Source: Psychrobacter sp. NZS113 (lineage in GTDB: Bacteria; Pseudomonadota; Gammaproteobacteria; Pseudomonadales; Moraxellaceae). Taken from it: a stretch of DNA of 64,000 nt. Below are positions 9,207 through 19,170 of this stretch, in pieces. The notes beneath the pieces were generated by a model. That model had not been told where the DNA came from and searched no databases. It was given only the letters and a program-made list of their open reading frames with translations. Made by a program: the position numbers and the translations under genes. The stretch lies in assembly GCF_015864825.1 (NCBI RefSeq), contig NZ_JADYWL010000009.1:62001-126000 (forward strand). The letters are read 5' to 3'. Each line of letters starts with the position of its first letter. Position 1 is the stretch's first letter.

Positions 9207-9245
9207 TTTGTGACCTTGCATTTCATGATACTAAATATGACACCG

Positions 9246-9271
9246 ATTATAACGGCATCAGATAGGTTCAA
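9246..9271 (-). promoter_or_regulatory. Possible trpF promoter
   Basis: On the minus strand a perfect TATAAT (9246-9251) lies 40 bases upstream of the trpF start. TTGAAC (9266-9271) is nearby, but the spacer is only 14 bases, shorter than ideal. The -10 box is the more reliable part. Confidence 0.4.
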
Positions 9272-9407
9272 GCTAAAGGTAAATCGTTATATGTGATGAT
9301 GTTTTGTTAATCAAACAGCAAAGCCATTGCATCCAAAAACTTATCCTAGCATACTTTTATTCCCAGTTTTGTTTATGATTGCGATTGATTAATACAGGAA
9401 TACTTGA

Positions 9408-11042
9408 ATGTCTAAGACTGCATCGGTAACGGCTAATCCAACTGACTGCAACGACAGTGATAGTGGCAAAGTCACTGGCACAAATCCGCCGCATTACTTG
9501 ATGTGGTTTCGCCGTGACCTACGAGTTCATGATAATACCGCCTTAGCCGCGATTTGTGAACGGGCAAACGAAGATAATGCACGAGTCAGTGCCATATTCT
9601 TTTTCACGCCTGAGCAGTGGCAAGCGCATGATACGTCGCTTGTACAAGTCGATCACATCGCCCGTACCTTGCCTATCCTCGCAAAAGACTTACAAGAACA
9701 TTTAAACATCACTTTAACAGTACAGGTTTGCCCAAACTTTTCTGACTCTATTGACGCGCTATTAGCTATCTGCAATGCCAATCATATCAGCGCTATCATG
9801 GCCAACCATGAGTACGAAGGTAATGAGATCGATCGTGATGAACAATTAACTGCACAACTGGCAAAAAGCGATATTGAGTTTGTACGCTGGCATGATCAAT
9901 GTATCTTACCACCGCAAACCATCACGACCAACGATGGTGACAGCATGTACCAAGTGTTTACGCCGTTCTACAAAAAATGGCGACATACGTTGGAGGTGAG
10001 CGATATACAAATGCATGAAGCACCCGCTGTTAGTGACAATAATAACGTGACTTTAGAGCCGACGGAAAATGCGGCAAACACGGTAAAAGAAATAAAAAAT
10101 CTCAGCACAAAAACGGTCAACGCCTATCAAAAACAGTCAAACAGCAATGAAACTGATAATAATACAGATACAAGTGCCCAACTCGAAAATGCTCGTGACG
10201 CCTATCCTGCTGGTGAAACAGCGGCTTGCCAACGTTTAGAAGACTTTATCGCTGAGGATATCAATAACTATGATGTGAGTCGTGATGTGCCTAGCTTGCA
10301 TGCGACCAGTCAGTTATCGGCTTACCTCACTATTGGCACAATCAGCCCCAGACTGTGCTATCTACAGGCAAATAAAGCTCAAGAAAAATTACACGGTAAC
10401 GACAGCGACAACAACGACATCAATCGCTGGATAAGCGAGCTGGCATGGCGCGATTTTTATCGTCATGTCTTGGACTATAAGCCAGAGCTGATTCGCCATC
10501 AAGCGTATAAGCATGAGACCGATACTAAGATTAATTGGTCATACAATATTGATGACTTTGATAAGTGGTGCACGGGCAAAACAGGCGTACCGCTAGTTGA
10601 CGCCGCGATGCGCTGTCTGAATGCAACAGGGTTTATGCACAATCGCCTGCGGATGGTGACGGCGATGTTTTTGACTAAAGATCTATTAATTGATTGGCGC
10701 TGGGGCGAGCGATACTTTATGCAGCAGCTGATAGATGGTGATTTTGCCTCTAACAATGGCGGCTGGCAATGGAGCGCTTCTACGGGCACTGACTCAGCGC
10801 CCTACTTCCGTATCATGAATCCCTTTAGCCAAGCCAAAACCCATGATACAAAGGGCGAGTTTATTAAGACTTGGCTACCTGAGCTAAAAGACATCCCTGC
10901 TACTATCCTGCACTCAGAAGAGAAAATGCGTAAAGCACTCGGTAAAAAAGGAGACTTCGCCGATACAGATTACCCTGTACCGATGGTTGAGCATAAAGCC
11001 GCTCGACTGTTGACAATCGCTGAGTTTAAAAAAGAAAGCTAA
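9408..11042 (+). CDS. phrB: Deoxyribodipyrimidine photolyase, class I CPD type
   Basis: This flavoprotein uses blue light to split cyclobutane pyrimidine dimers. The N-terminal photolyase domain begins MWFRRDLRVHDNTAL (about residue 32). The FAD-binding domain carries WISELAWRDFYRH, TGVPLVDAAMRCL, GFMHNRLRMV and WQWSASTGTDSAPYFRI, a set typical of class I CPD photolyases and FAD-contacting regions. At 544 residues it is about 70 longer than E. coli PhrB. The extra length is an Asn/Thr-rich linker at about 205-265 between the two domains, which looks disordered. The neighbours are unrelated, so it is probably a single-gene unit. Confidence 0.93.
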   Translation: MSKTASVTANPTDCNDSDSGKVTGTNPPHYLMWFRRDLRVHDNTALAAICERANEDNARVSAIFFFTPEQWQAHDTSLVQVDHIARTLPILAKDLQEHLNITLTVQVCPNFSDSIDALLAICNANHISAIMANHEYEGNEIDRDEQLTAQLAKSDIEFVRWHDQCILPPQTITTNDGDSMYQVFTPFYKKWRHTLEVSDIQMHEAPAVSDNNNVTLEPTENAANTVKEIKNLSTKTVNAYQKQSNSNETDNNTDTSAQLENARDAYPAGETAACQRLEDFIAEDINNYDVSRDVPSLHATSQLSAYLTIGTISPRLCYLQANKAQEKLHGNDSDNNDINRWISELAWRDFYRHVLDYKPELIRHQAYKHETDTKINWSYNIDDFDKWCTGKTGVPLVDAAMRCLNATGFMHNRLRMVTAMFLTKDLLIDWRWGERYFMQQLIDGDFASNNGGWQWSASTGTDSAPYFRIMNPFSQAKTHDTKGEFIKTWLPELKDIPATILHSEEKMRKALGKKGDFADTDYPVPMVEHKAARLLTIAEFKKES

Positions 11043-11065
11043 TTTGAGGAAAAATAAACAGTAGA

Positions 11066-11815
11066 TTAGCCATTCGTAACCGATGGAAACTGACATGCAC
11101 CTGCGCCTTGCGTGGTTACTGTAACGATTGCACCAGTCATGGCAAACAATTGCTGCAACTGCGTCTGTGCATTTTGTAATGCCATCGTCATCACATCACC
11201 GCGACAAGCGCGTTCTAGGACTTCTTTCTTGGCCATGCTTTGCGCTTGTTGCCAGATTTTTGGATCGACTTGCATCATCCCAAATGCACCTGTTTGCCAG
11301 TCATAAATCTCTATATCATCTAAATATACTGAAAATATCTCTGATGGTGGTAAGGTGATATTGATTTGTGGCATGGTCGATGCAGTCGTGTTAGCTTCCG
11401 ATGTTTGGTCATCATTTACATCGGATGCAACAGGCTGTACCACACGTACCATATCAGGTGTCAACGCGCTCAAATCAACCCCTGCCTCTACACGTCCATG
11501 CGCAATGAACAGTCCTTTTTGCTCATCTTGCCACAGCTTCTGCCAACTACCACCACGCTGGCTTGTGATAACGGTATCAACACTAAACGAAACGGTTTCT
11601 AAACGATTTAAGTTTTGAATTTGCGTAACCACGCCCTCACGAGTAATGGTTTCTATTGGCACTTCTTTAGTGCTGTTTTGAATGCTGTAAATCGCAAAAA
11701 CGATGGCAGATAAACCGATAAGCAACACAATCCATGACATCATGGCAATAGGTTTTTTGGCCTGTGGATTGGTATTAGTAGTATTAACAGGAGTTCGATT
11801 ATCAGGACTATTCAT
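11066..11815 (-). CDS. DUF4230 family membrane-anchored protein
   Basis: The 249-residue protein has a short cytoplasmic N-terminus, one membrane segment (about 24-44) and an outer domain. The region from about 53 (PIETITREGVVTQIQNLNRLETVSF) through the GLFIAHGRVEAGVDLSAL segment to the IFSVYLDDIEIYDWQTG stretch matches the DUF4230 pattern. The C-terminus is helical, with paired cysteines in ERACRG and AGACQF. The function is unknown. The start has GAGG nine bases upstream. It converges with the photolyase gene, the two stops being only 24 bp apart with no clear terminator between them. Confidence 0.7.
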   Translation of the reverse strand: MNSPDNRTPVNTTNTNPQAKKPIAMMSWIVLLIGLSAIVFAIYSIQNSTKEVPIETITREGVVTQIQNLNRLETVSFSVDTVITSQRGGSWQKLWQDEQKGLFIAHGRVEAGVDLSALTPDMVRVVQPVASDVNDDQTSEANTTASTMPQINITLPPSEIFSVYLDDIEIYDWQTGAFGMMQVDPKIWQQAQSMAKKEVLERACRGDVMTMALQNAQTQLQQLFAMTGAIVTVTTQGAGACQFPSVTNG

Positions 11816-12373
11816 AGAGGCATCCTCAAAGTTTTATCGTATGAAGCACATGACAGATTGTGGTGTAAAATATAAATGCTATTTGCGCGAAGTAACTTCA
11901 AGTAATAGCTACCAATACTCTACATAATTACTAATGCGTTGCTGGTCAAAAAATTCGTCAATATTTGCTAAAAATAGGCTTAGAACTGGTAAATAATCGA
12001 GTTATAACAACCTCATCACTCCCTTTATGCAATGTTCGGTCTGAAAAGACAAAAAGTCATTGCGTCTTAGGCAAACTTTACCTAACATAGTCAGATTGTA
12101 TGAATAAAATGTCAGTATCAAAGTATTTATCAGGCTTTTAGCCTGAATATTTTGTATTTCAGCATACTGATGCATCAATCAAGATTTCCCCTCTTCTATA
12201 TTATTAGAGCGGTTTTACTAAGATGCTCTTTATGAGCATTTTTATTCGCTGAATGTTAGTCAATTGCTAAGTTATAAAGGTAAGCTTGCGGCGGCCATGA
12301 AACGATTAGCCATACGCTCAACATCCTACTATTTCTTCTTATTTTTTATCGTTGATAAGGTTACGCTTTATTT
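11816..12373. other. Gene-free stretch upstream of proS
   Basis: I see no convincing gene. A small hairpin with a T-run, agatgctctttatgagcat then tttta (12220-12243), could be the 3' end of a short plus-strand transcript. A weaker stem, caggcttttagcctg, lies at about 12131-12145. No T-box or other known leader is recognisable. Confidence 0.4.
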
Positions 12374-14092
12374 ATGAAAGCCAGTCAATTTTTATTTGCT
12401 ACATTAAAAGAAACTCCAAGTGATGCCGATATCGCCTCAAGCCAATTGATGGTGCGTGCTGGCCTTATTCGAAAAATCGCTTCTGGATTATATATTTGGC
12501 TGCCTATGGGGCTACGCATCTTGCAAAAAGTCGAGCGCATTGTTCGTGAAGAGATGCAGAATATCGGTGCACAAGAAGTGCTGATGCCGATGACTCAGCC
12601 TGCTGAACTTTGGCAAACGACTGGACGTTTTGACGATTATGGTCCTGAGCTATTACGCTTTAAAGACCGTCATGATCGTGATTTCGTGCTTGGTCCAACG
12701 CATGAAGAAGTCATTACCAATCTTGCCCAAGGTGAGCTACGTAGTTATAAACAGCTACCGATTACTTTCTTTCAAATTCAAAACAAATTCCGTGATGAGA
12801 TTCGTCCACGCTTTGGTGTGATGCGCGCGCGCGAATTTACGATGAAAGATGCTTATTCATTCCACGTTGACCAAGCTTCATTGGCCAAAACTTACCATGA
12901 TATGTATGACGCTTATACGCGCATCTTTACCCGTTTGGGTTTAGACTTCCGTGCAGTACAAGCGGATACAGGGTCTATCGGTGGTTTTGCTTCTCATGAG
13001 TTCCATGTATTGGCAGACAGTGGCGAAGACGATATCGCGTTCTCAGATTCTTCTGATTATGCAGCTAACGTTGAGCTGGCTGAATCGGTAAGCACCGCTG
13101 AGCGTCAACCGCCAAAAATGGAACGCGAAGACGTTTTAACGGAAGATATGACCAGCTGCAAAATGGTAGCTGAGCATCTAGATGTCCCGTTAGAGAATAC
13201 AGTCAAAACCTTAATCGTCCACGGTCATACCGAAGACGATGAGCCACAACTGATTGCTATCGTGTTACGCGGTGATCATCAGCTCAATACTATCAAAGCT
13301 GAAAAAATTGAAGAGGCAAATGTGCCACTGACATTAGCTTCTGATGAAGAGTTAAAAGCAGCTGGTTTGCACAAAGGCTATATCGGTGTTGACCTAGACA
13401 TGCCTGTCTTTGTCGATCGTTCAGCTGCTACGTTGTCAGACTTTGTATGCGGTGCTAATGAAGTCAATAAGCATACCATCGGTATGAACTGGGCTCGTGA
13501 TGCTCGTATCACACGTATCGTCGATGTACGTAATGTGCAAGAAGGCGATCCATCTCCTGATGGTAAAGGCACATTAAGAATCAAACGTGGTATCGAAGTC
13601 GGTCACATCTTCCAGTTGGGTGATAAATACTCGCAAGCCATGAATTGCCGCGTTTCTGGTGAAGATGGCAAACCCGTCACGCTAATGATGGGTTGCTATG
13701 GTATCGGGGTGAGCCGTATCATCGCTGCTGCCATCGAACAGAATAATGATGAAAACGGTATCATGTGGCCGAAGACGCCAACGGTTAATGATTCAATCGC
13801 TCCTTTTGAAGTCGCTATCATACCGATGAAGTCAAAAGAAGAGACGGTCATGCAGACTGCTACAGCGCTGTATGAAGAACTCAAAGCTCAAGGCATTAAC
13901 GTGTTGCTAGATGATCGTAACGAGCGTCCAGGCGTTAAGTTTGCTGATCTAGAATTGATTGGTATTCCGCATCGTATCGTGGTTTCAGACCGTAACTTGG
14001 CTGAAGGCAAGTACGAATACGTCAATCGCCGTGAAGCAGAAAAGCAAATGCTAAGCCGTGAAGAAGTCATGGCAAAAGTAAGCGGTAAATAG
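12374..14092 (+). CDS. proS: Prolyl-tRNA synthetase, bacterial type
   Basis: ProS charges tRNA-Pro with proline. The 572 residues match the bacterial type with an editing insertion. Class II motif 1 surrounds [19 protein letters not shown] (about 44-62), motif 2 is [20 protein letters not shown] (about 138-157), and the insertion domain spans about 225-400. Motif 3 contains [14 protein letters not shown] (about 439-452). The C-terminal anticodon-binding domain includes [22 protein letters not shown]. The gene stands alone, with a long upstream gap and a strong terminator downstream. Confidence 0.97.
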   Translation: MKASQFLFATLKETPSDADIASSQLMVRAGLIRKIASGLYIWLPMGLRILQKVERIVREEMQNIGAQEVLMPMTQPAELWQTTGRFDDYGPELLRFKDRHDRDFVLGPTHEEVITNLAQGELRSYKQLPITFFQIQNKFRDEIRPRFGVMRAREFTMKDAYSFHVDQASLAKTYHDMYDAYTRIFTRLGLDFRAVQADTGSIGGFASHEFHVLADSGEDDIAFSDSSDYAANVELAESVSTAERQPPKMEREDVLTEDMTSCKMVAEHLDVPLENTVKTLIVHGHTEDDEPQLIAIVLRGDHQLNTIKAEKIEEANVPLTLASDEELKAAGLHKGYIGVDLDMPVFVDRSAATLSDFVCGANEVNKHTIGMNWARDARITRIVDVRNVQEGDPSPDGKGTLRIKRGIEVGHIFQLGDKYSQAMNCRVSGEDGKPVTLMMGCYGIGVSRIIAAAIEQNNDENGIMWPKTPTVNDSIAPFEVAIIPMKSKEETVMQTATALYEELKAQGINVLLDDRNERPGVKFADLELIGIPHRIVVSDRNLAEGKYEYVNRREAEKQMLSREEVMAKVSGK

Positions 14093-14116
14093 TTTTAATC
14101 TTAAAAACTGTGCCGT

Positions 14117-14156
14117 AAAAAGCGCCTATCTCATTCAATGAGATAGGCGCTTTTTT
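14117..14156. terminator. Bidirectional terminator between proS and the LprI-like gene
   Basis: aaaagcgcctatctcat, loop tca, then atgagataggcgctttttt. The stem is perfect, with A-run and T-run flanks, so it can serve proS on the plus strand and the converging gene on the minus strand. A near copy occurs at 17714-17752. Confidence 0.9.
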
Positions 14157-14180
14157 CGCGTATGATTTAGCTAAAAAAAA

Positions 14181-14582
14181 CTACTTAATATTATATCTTT
14201 TAGCAATGACCTTGCTACGTTTCTGTGTCTCGTTAGCGGTGCAGACATCAGAATTAATCATGGCATATACCACGGTGTTATTCATAGGGCCGTCATGCTC
14301 AAAGTCACACTGCTTGCTGCGAGCTTTTAGCCAGGTAATCTGTTCTTTATCAAGCTGCTGCTTTTGAGTAGGTGATAAGGTACGATACGCATTCATGTAT
14401 ATTTTGTTAAGCCTATTTTTTTCAACTTGGACCGCATCCTTACCACAGTCATAAGCCACTTCCATATAGGCATCTTCACAAGTGTACTCACTTTCGGCGG
14501 ATGCCGCTTGTGCTGATGACATCGTAGACAGAGATAGTACAGCTACACTTACTACTGTTACAGCATAAGTTATAAATTTCAT
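14181..14582 (-). CDS. LprI-like (DUF1311) periplasmic protein
   Basis: The 133-residue precursor has a signal peptide (about 1-27, cleavage after AQA). The mature part carries the DUF1311/lysozyme-inhibitor LprI pattern: conserved cysteines, a helix with NRLNKIYMNAYRTLSPTQKQQL, then ITWLKARSKQCDF and a late Cys. In Mycobacterium LprI inhibits lysozyme. For most proteobacterial members the role is unproven, so I call only the domain. A good ribosome binding site (GGA) precedes the ATG. Confidence 0.8.
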   Translation of the reverse strand: MKFITYAVTVVSVAVLSLSTMSSAQAASAESEYTCEDAYMEVAYDCGKDAVQVEKNRLNKIYMNAYRTLSPTQKQQLDKEQITWLKARSKQCDFEHDGPMNNTVVYAMINSDVCTANETQKRSKVIAKRYNIK

Positions 14583-14658
14583 ACTGGTATCCTTACCTTA
14601 GATGAGCAAAGTTAATTGATTATAGGACGTAACCGCAACTCATAACATCGATATTTAT

Positions 14659-15543
14659 TTACTGACGAATTAAACGGCTTGGCTGTGGTAGTAGATTTAT
14701 ATCACTGACACGGCAAGGATTGATATCGATACCGCCTCGGCGCGTGTACCATGCGCGAACCATCAATGCGCTTGGCTCATAGTATCGACTCAAATCAGCA
14801 AATATCTGCTCGACACATTGCTCATGGAAGCCATTATGCTGACGGAAACTTAAAATATAACGCAGTATATTAGCCGCATTAACAGGCTTATCCGTCGTAA
14901 TCGATACTGCCAACGTTCCCCAGTCTGGCTGATTGGTCACCGGACAATTACTACGCAGCAAATTAGAATAAAAAGTATAAGGCTGAGGGTTGTCACTTAT
15001 CACGCTCTCGCCACTCGTCTCTACTTCATTATCACGCAGCAATGACGCATCAGGATGCTCACACAGCGCCACTTTCTCACTGCTATTTGCCAAGGCATCA
15101 TCAATACAAACGCCTTCAGGCTGTGCAATTAATAATCCCGACTGCTCATTGCCTTGCTCGTCATCTAAGCCAAATAAATCAACGGTGACTTCTGCCTGCA
15201 CACAAGCTGATAAATCTTTAGCAATCAGCGTCTGCACCTCTACCCAACGGGCAAATTCGGTAAAATTAATACTGTTTAAATACAGCTTAAGCGATTTTGA
15301 CTCAACGATAAACGGTGAGCTAGCAGGAATCCCAAAGCGCGCGATGGCCACTTGCGAAATACCTTGCGTGTTCAACCAAGACATCTCAAACGCCTGCCAC
15401 CAATCGATGCCAACCGTTAATTTATCATCTTGCCAGCCAATTACATCACGCCCCATACTGCGGGCGATAGGATATAGCGTCTCTGGGCTATACTCAGTTG
15501 GATAGTCCGTGGTTTGCTCACCTAAAATACCGTGGATACTCAT
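14659..15543 (-). CDS. queF: NADPH-dependent 7-cyano-7-deazaguanine reductase
   Basis: QueF reduces preQ0 to preQ1 in queuosine synthesis. The 294 residues indicate the long, two-domain (YqcD/E. coli) type. The catalytic cysteine lies in NLLRSNCPVTNQPDWGTL (about 193-210), the same stretch holding the catalytic Asp, and the substrate Glu is in FRQHNGFHEQCVEQIF (about 233-248). An acidic insert at about 140-180 separates the two halves more than usual. GAAGG lies six bases before the ATG. No preQ1 riboswitch is recognisable upstream. Confidence 0.95.
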   Translation of the reverse strand: MSIHGILGEQTTDYPTEYSPETLYPIARSMGRDVIGWQDDKLTVGIDWWQAFEMSWLNTQGISQVAIARFGIPASSPFIVESKSLKLYLNSINFTEFARWVEVQTLIAKDLSACVQAEVTVDLFGLDDEQGNEQSGLLIAQPEGVCIDDALANSSEKVALCEHPDASLLRDNEVETSGESVISDNPQPYTFYSNLLRSNCPVTNQPDWGTLAVSITTDKPVNAANILRYILSFRQHNGFHEQCVEQIFADLSRYYEPSALMVRAWYTRRGGIDINPCRVSDINLLPQPSRLIRQ

Positions 15544-15732
15544 AAATTACCTTCTAAGCTAGAGAATACGTTCAAATAATAAAGGGGTTATTTTACAGTA
15601 ATAATACGCTAGTCGATAATGAATTTGGTTTAAGCAAATATCAGTACTCAACCGACCAGCTTGCTTGTTAAAGCCACTGTTTCAACAGGCTGTCTCAGGT
15701 TACCGACCACCTCAACCTATAAAAATGTGCCA

Positions 15733-15762
15733 TAAAAAAGCCCGACAATGTCAGGCTTTGAT
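15733..15762 (-). terminator. Terminator of the ABC exporter genes
   Basis: On the minus strand aaagcctgacattgtcgggc is followed by a T-run. It lies about 35 bp after the permease stop codon. Confidence 0.8.
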
Positions 15763-15796
15763 AGTAAAACGGTTTGTTTATTTATAACAATTTTGG

Positions 15797-16603
15797 CTAC
15801 AAGCGTACACGTGAGCCATTACTAAGTAAGCGATAGGCGATAGTATAGAATATTGCACAGAATACGAAAATAGCAGCCATCGAGTACCAGACATTCACAT
15901 CAGAGTAGCCAAGGATACCGTAACGGAATGAATTGACCATATATACGATAGGGTTCAATAATGAAATATTTTGCCAAAATGGTGACAAATTTTCCATCGA
16001 ATAAAATACACCACCAAGATAGGTAAGTGGCGTCAATACAAAGCTTGGAATGATAGAAATATCATCAAATGAGCGAGCAAACACGGCATTGATAAAGCCG
16101 CCAAGCGAAAACAAGATAGAGGTGCCCAGTACCGTAAATATGGTCACAAATAAATGTTCAATGCCCAAGTCAGTAAAAAACAGCGCGACTATCGAGACAA
16201 TGACACCAATGGCCAATCCACGGAAGATACCGCCACTGATATACCCCATCAAAATCGCATGTTTGGATACAGGCGAAACCAATAGCTCCTCAATACTAGA
16301 AGTGAATTTAGCACTAAAGAAGCTCGACACCACGTTGGAGTAACTGTTGGTAATAATCGACATCATAATCAAACCAGGCACGATGAACTGCATGTACGGC
16401 ACTCCGCCCATCTCACCCACACGCGAACCAATCATTTTACCGAAGATGACAAAATAAAGACTCATGGTAATGACTGGTGGCAGCAATGTCTGTGGCCAAA
16501 TACGTAAAATCCGGCGAACTTCTTTTAGTAATATAGTACGAAATGCAATCCACTTTTTGCTCAATGACATGGTTTTATTAGGATCTATCATTTCTTGACT
16601 CAT
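15797..16603 (-). CDS. ABC-2 type exporter permease (YadH-like)
   Basis: The 268-residue integral membrane protein shows six hydrophobic segments and the ABC-2 membrane family layout, with FVIFGKMIGSRVG after the first segment and the LTYLGGVFYSMENLSPFWQ motif (about 190-208). It pairs with the ATPase immediately upstream (4-bp overlap), forming a complete half-exporter pair of the YadG/YadH or NodIJ/DrrAB class. The substrate is unknown. It is the second gene of a two-gene operon ending in a clear terminator. Confidence 0.9.
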   Translation of the reverse strand: MSQEMIDPNKTMSLSKKWIAFRTILLKEVRRILRIWPQTLLPPVITMSLYFVIFGKMIGSRVGEMGGVPYMQFIVPGLIMMSIITNSYSNVVSSFFSAKFTSSIEELLVSPVSKHAILMGYISGGIFRGLAIGVIVSIVALFFTDLGIEHLFVTIFTVLGTSILFSLGGFINAVFARSFDDISIIPSFVLTPLTYLGGVFYSMENLSPFWQNISLLNPIVYMVNSFRYGILGYSDVNVWYSMAAIFVFCAIFYTIAYRLLSNGSRVRL

Positions 16604-17562
16604 AATCCCGCCTCCTTCATGCTGTCTGCACTTTGAATATTTTTGTCTACTAAGCGCATAAACAACTCTTCTAATCGATTGGCTTTGTTACGCATGCTTC
16701 CCACAGTGATGCCCTGCTCCGATAACTGGGCAAAGACGTTATTCATCGACTCGCCTTCTGTCAAGGTCACTTCGAGTGTTTGATTATCCGGCTGGGTTAT
16801 CCCTGTCACACCTGTCAAAACCAATTGACTAGTAACGGGTACTTCCAAATCAAAGACGAATGTTTCCACCGATAGCTGTGCTAACAAATCTTTCATTTCC
16901 GTGTTAATACGAATCTCACCATGATCCAAGATAGCGATACGCTTACACAGCTGCTCTGCTTCTTCAAGATAGTGAGTAGTCAGAATAATAGTGGTCTTTT
17001 CTTCGATATTAATCTGTTGCATAAACTCCCACATAGATCGACGCAGCTCAATATCGACCCCAGCCGTTGGCTCATCTAAAATCAATAATTTTGGCTTGTG
17101 AATCAATGCACGTGCAATCATCAAACGACGTTTCATACCCCCTGATAGCTCACGTGATTTACTATCGCGCTTATCCCATAGACCCAGCGCTGTTAGTAGT
17201 CGTTTCGCTCGTGGCTTGGCTTCTTTTGCAGGAATACCGAAGTAACCTGCTTGTGTAATCAAAATATCTTCGACTTTTTCGAACATATTAAAATTAAACT
17301 CTTGCGGTACGATACCAAGGTACTGCTTTGCGACGGAAGGGTTTTCCAACAAGTCAGTGCCAAAGATATGCACGCTGCCTGTGGTCGGTTTAAACAGCGA
17401 ACTGATGATACCAATCATGGTTGATTTACCAGCACCATTGGGACCCAATAATGCAAAGAATCCACCTTGTGGCACAGTTAAATCGACTCCTTTTAGAGCC
17501 GAAAACCCATTATCATAAGTTTTGGATAAGTTTTTTATCGTAAGTGCTGGTACTTCTGACAT
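16600..17562 (-). CDS. ABC exporter ATP-binding protein (YadG-like)
   Basis: This 320-residue nucleotide-binding subunit carries Walker A GPNGAGKST (about 39-47), a Q-loop near VPQEFNF, the signature LSGGMKRRL (about 139-147), Walker B KLLILDEPTAGVD (about 158-170) and the switch His in TTHYLEEAE. The C-terminal 90 residues form the accessory region common in CcmA/NodI-type ATPases. It powers the permease whose start overlaps its stop by 4 bp. The transported substrate cannot be inferred from sequence. Confidence 0.93.
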   Translation of the reverse strand: MSEVPALTIKNLSKTYDNGFSALKGVDLTVPQGGFFALLGPNGAGKSTMIGIISSLFKPTTGSVHIFGTDLLENPSVAKQYLGIVPQEFNFNMFEKVEDILITQAGYFGIPAKEAKPRAKRLLTALGLWDKRDSKSRELSGGMKRRLMIARALIHKPKLLILDEPTAGVDIELRRSMWEFMQQINIEEKTTIILTTHYLEEAEQLCKRIAILDHGEIRINTEMKDLLAQLSVETFVFDLEVPVTSQLVLTGVTGITQPDNQTLEVTLTEGESMNNVFAQLSEQGITVGSMRNKANRLEELFMRLVDKNIQSADSMKEAGL

Positions 17563-17713
17563 GAAGACCTCTTTGTTTGTTATAGATGTATATAAAAATA
17601 CTTTGAGATGACGAATAGCTGGAATAGATGTCGTAAAATCATAAAATGAGGCTGCTGCTGACGAATTTCAACTACAATGCAGCTGAAGTCTCATATTGAT
17701 AATATTTATGATG

Positions 17714-17752
17714 AAAAAAGCGCCTATCCCATTGAATGAGATAGGCGCTTTA
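17714..17752 (-). terminator. Terminator of the cytochrome c5 gene
   Basis: On the minus strand the stem cgcctatctcat pairs with atgggataggcg and a T-run follows. The stem is nearly identical to the one after proS. Confidence 0.85.
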
Positions 17753-17782
17753 TAGATATCTATCGTAAAAGCTTGGGACAGA

Positions 17783-18448
17783 TTAGCTTGCTGCTTCAAC
17801 CATATAATCTACGGCATTTTGAACTTCTTCATCAGGGATATCCGCGCCACCTTTGGCAGGCATTGCATTGAAACCATTGATAGCATGGGTATATAGCGTA
17901 TCTGTACCTTTTGCTATACGTGGTCCCCAAGCGCCGGCATCAGCAAAGACAGGAGAGCCTAACAAACCCGCTGCATGACAAGTATGACATACGGCATTGT
18001 ATACGGCTTTACCATCGCGAGGTCCATCACCAGGTGCTGGGCCAGCAACACGTGCCGTCACATCACACACTTCATCATCTTCAAAGCATACGGTAGCAAC
18101 AGGATGAATACGAGCAATCAGGTTAGGATATAGTGCAATCAGTTTTTGCACTTGTGGCGTATCTTGTGGAATCGGTTCTTCAACAGCAGCAGGTGCTGCA
18201 GCGGCTGTTTCTTCGGTAGCTTCGCCATCTACTGGTGCGGCTTCATCAGCAGGAGCTGCGCCATCTGTTGTATCTGCAGCAGCTTGGGCATCATCACCTG
18301 ACTGCTCAGGAGCATTTTCTACGACTTCCTGTGTCTCTGCTACAGCAGAGACAGTTTCAGGCGTTTCTACAACACTTTCAGCTTGGCTCACCGCGATACT
18401 AGCGATTCCTAGAATGGCAGCTGCCGATAACATAACTACTTTTCTCAT
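17783..18448 (-). CDS. Cytochrome c5 family protein with long acidic linker
   Basis: The 221-residue exported protein has a signal peptide (about 1-23). A low-complexity linker rich in Ala, Glu, Asp and Pro follows (about 24-95), then a monoheme domain. The heme motif CHTCH lies near residue 152, and the axial Met is in NAMPAKGG (about 195-202), followed by IPDEEVQNAVDYMV, the typical end of cytochrome c5. Extra cysteines (VCFEDDEVC) precede the heme domain and may form a disulfide. It likely carries electrons in the periplasm or at the membrane. The long linker suggests a tethered, mobile heme domain. Confidence 0.88.
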   Translation of the reverse strand: MRKVVMLSAAAILGIASIAVSQAESVVETPETVSAVAETQEVVENAPEQSGDDAQAAADTTDGAAPADEAAPVDGEATEETAAAAPAAVEEPIPQDTPQVQKLIALYPNLIARIHPVATVCFEDDEVCDVTARVAGPAPGDGPRDGKAVYNAVCHTCHAAGLLGSPVFADAGAWGPRIAKGTDTLYTHAINGFNAMPAKGGADIPDEEVQNAVDYMVEAAS

Positions 18449-18866
18449 TCGTCACGTTCTCTTATTACGTATACAAAGGCCTGCACAGCTCAGACATTCT
18501 GCCTATCCTCCTTTGACAACCTTTAGTCATCAATAGCAAACAGCCATCCCGCGTGCCAGCACACTTGTAATCGGTGATTATAAATATGAATTCTCCATGA
18601 CATTATAAGGGAAAAGACAGGTAAATTGCCATGCCTGTTTAATGACTATCTTGTTTTTTCTTAAAAAACATCAATCGCTACCGTCATTTATTGGCTTTAT
18701 GGTTTTTATTTGTTAGACTAAGCGGTCTTTATTTTTCGACACTTATTCGATACTTAGTAATACGACTGATTATTCCTACCATTGATTGATATGTTGTGTT
18801 AGTTAAGTTAGCGCAGTATTCATCTATCAAGTGTCCGTGAATAGAGTCGTTGGTTTAGCATATTAT
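18449..18866. other. Gene-free stretch before tRNA-Arg
   Basis: AT-rich, with no supported open frame. It must hold the promoters of the cytochrome gene (left) and the tRNA (right), but I cannot pick convincing boxes. Confidence 0.4.
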
Positions 18867-18943
18867 GCGCTCGTAGCTCAGTTGGATAGAGTATCGGTCT
18901 CCGAAGCCGAGGGTCGTGGGTTCGATTCCCGCCGAGCGCACCA
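18867..18943 (+). tRNA. tRNA-Arg, anticodon CCG
   Basis: A full cloverleaf can be drawn by hand. The acceptor GCGCTCG pairs with CGAGCGC, the D stem is GCTC/GAGT with loop AGTTGGATA, and the anticodon stem is TCGGT/GCCGA with loop CTCCGAA, placing CCG at 18901-18903. The T stem is GTGGG/CCCGC with loop TTCGATT, and CCA is encoded. The 77-nt length is standard. It reads the arginine codon CGG. No att-like duplication or integrase is seen beside it. Confidence 0.97.
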
Positions 18944-19054
18944 ATCATCGTATTATAGCCTTCCCTAGCATTACCCCAAATTGCATATACATCTCAAACA
19001 CACTTCAAAAGGTTTGCCACTTTTCTGTGCCTGTATACTTCTAAATTTCTCACC

Positions 19055-19162
19055 TATAGTCGGTTCAGTATAATTTGGGTACAAGGAAGCCGAGTGAAAG
19101 TACTACAAGTAGTAGACTGATCGAGATTGACACCGTACCCAATTCATAGAGGATTGACTATA
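19055..19162 (+). repeat. TATAGTC repeat, subfamily B, copy 1
   Basis: The 108-bp element starts TATAGTCGGTTCA and ends GGATTGACTATA. The inner stem AATTTGGGTAC pairs with GTACCCAATT. It lies between tRNA-Arg and a convergent small gene. Confidence 0.8.
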
Positions 19163-19170
19163 TAGCAAAA

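Noticed and set aside
18867..19162. tRNA-Arg as an integration site
   Set aside because: No integrase and no repeat of the tRNA 3' end nearby. The adjacent element is a TATAGTC repeat.
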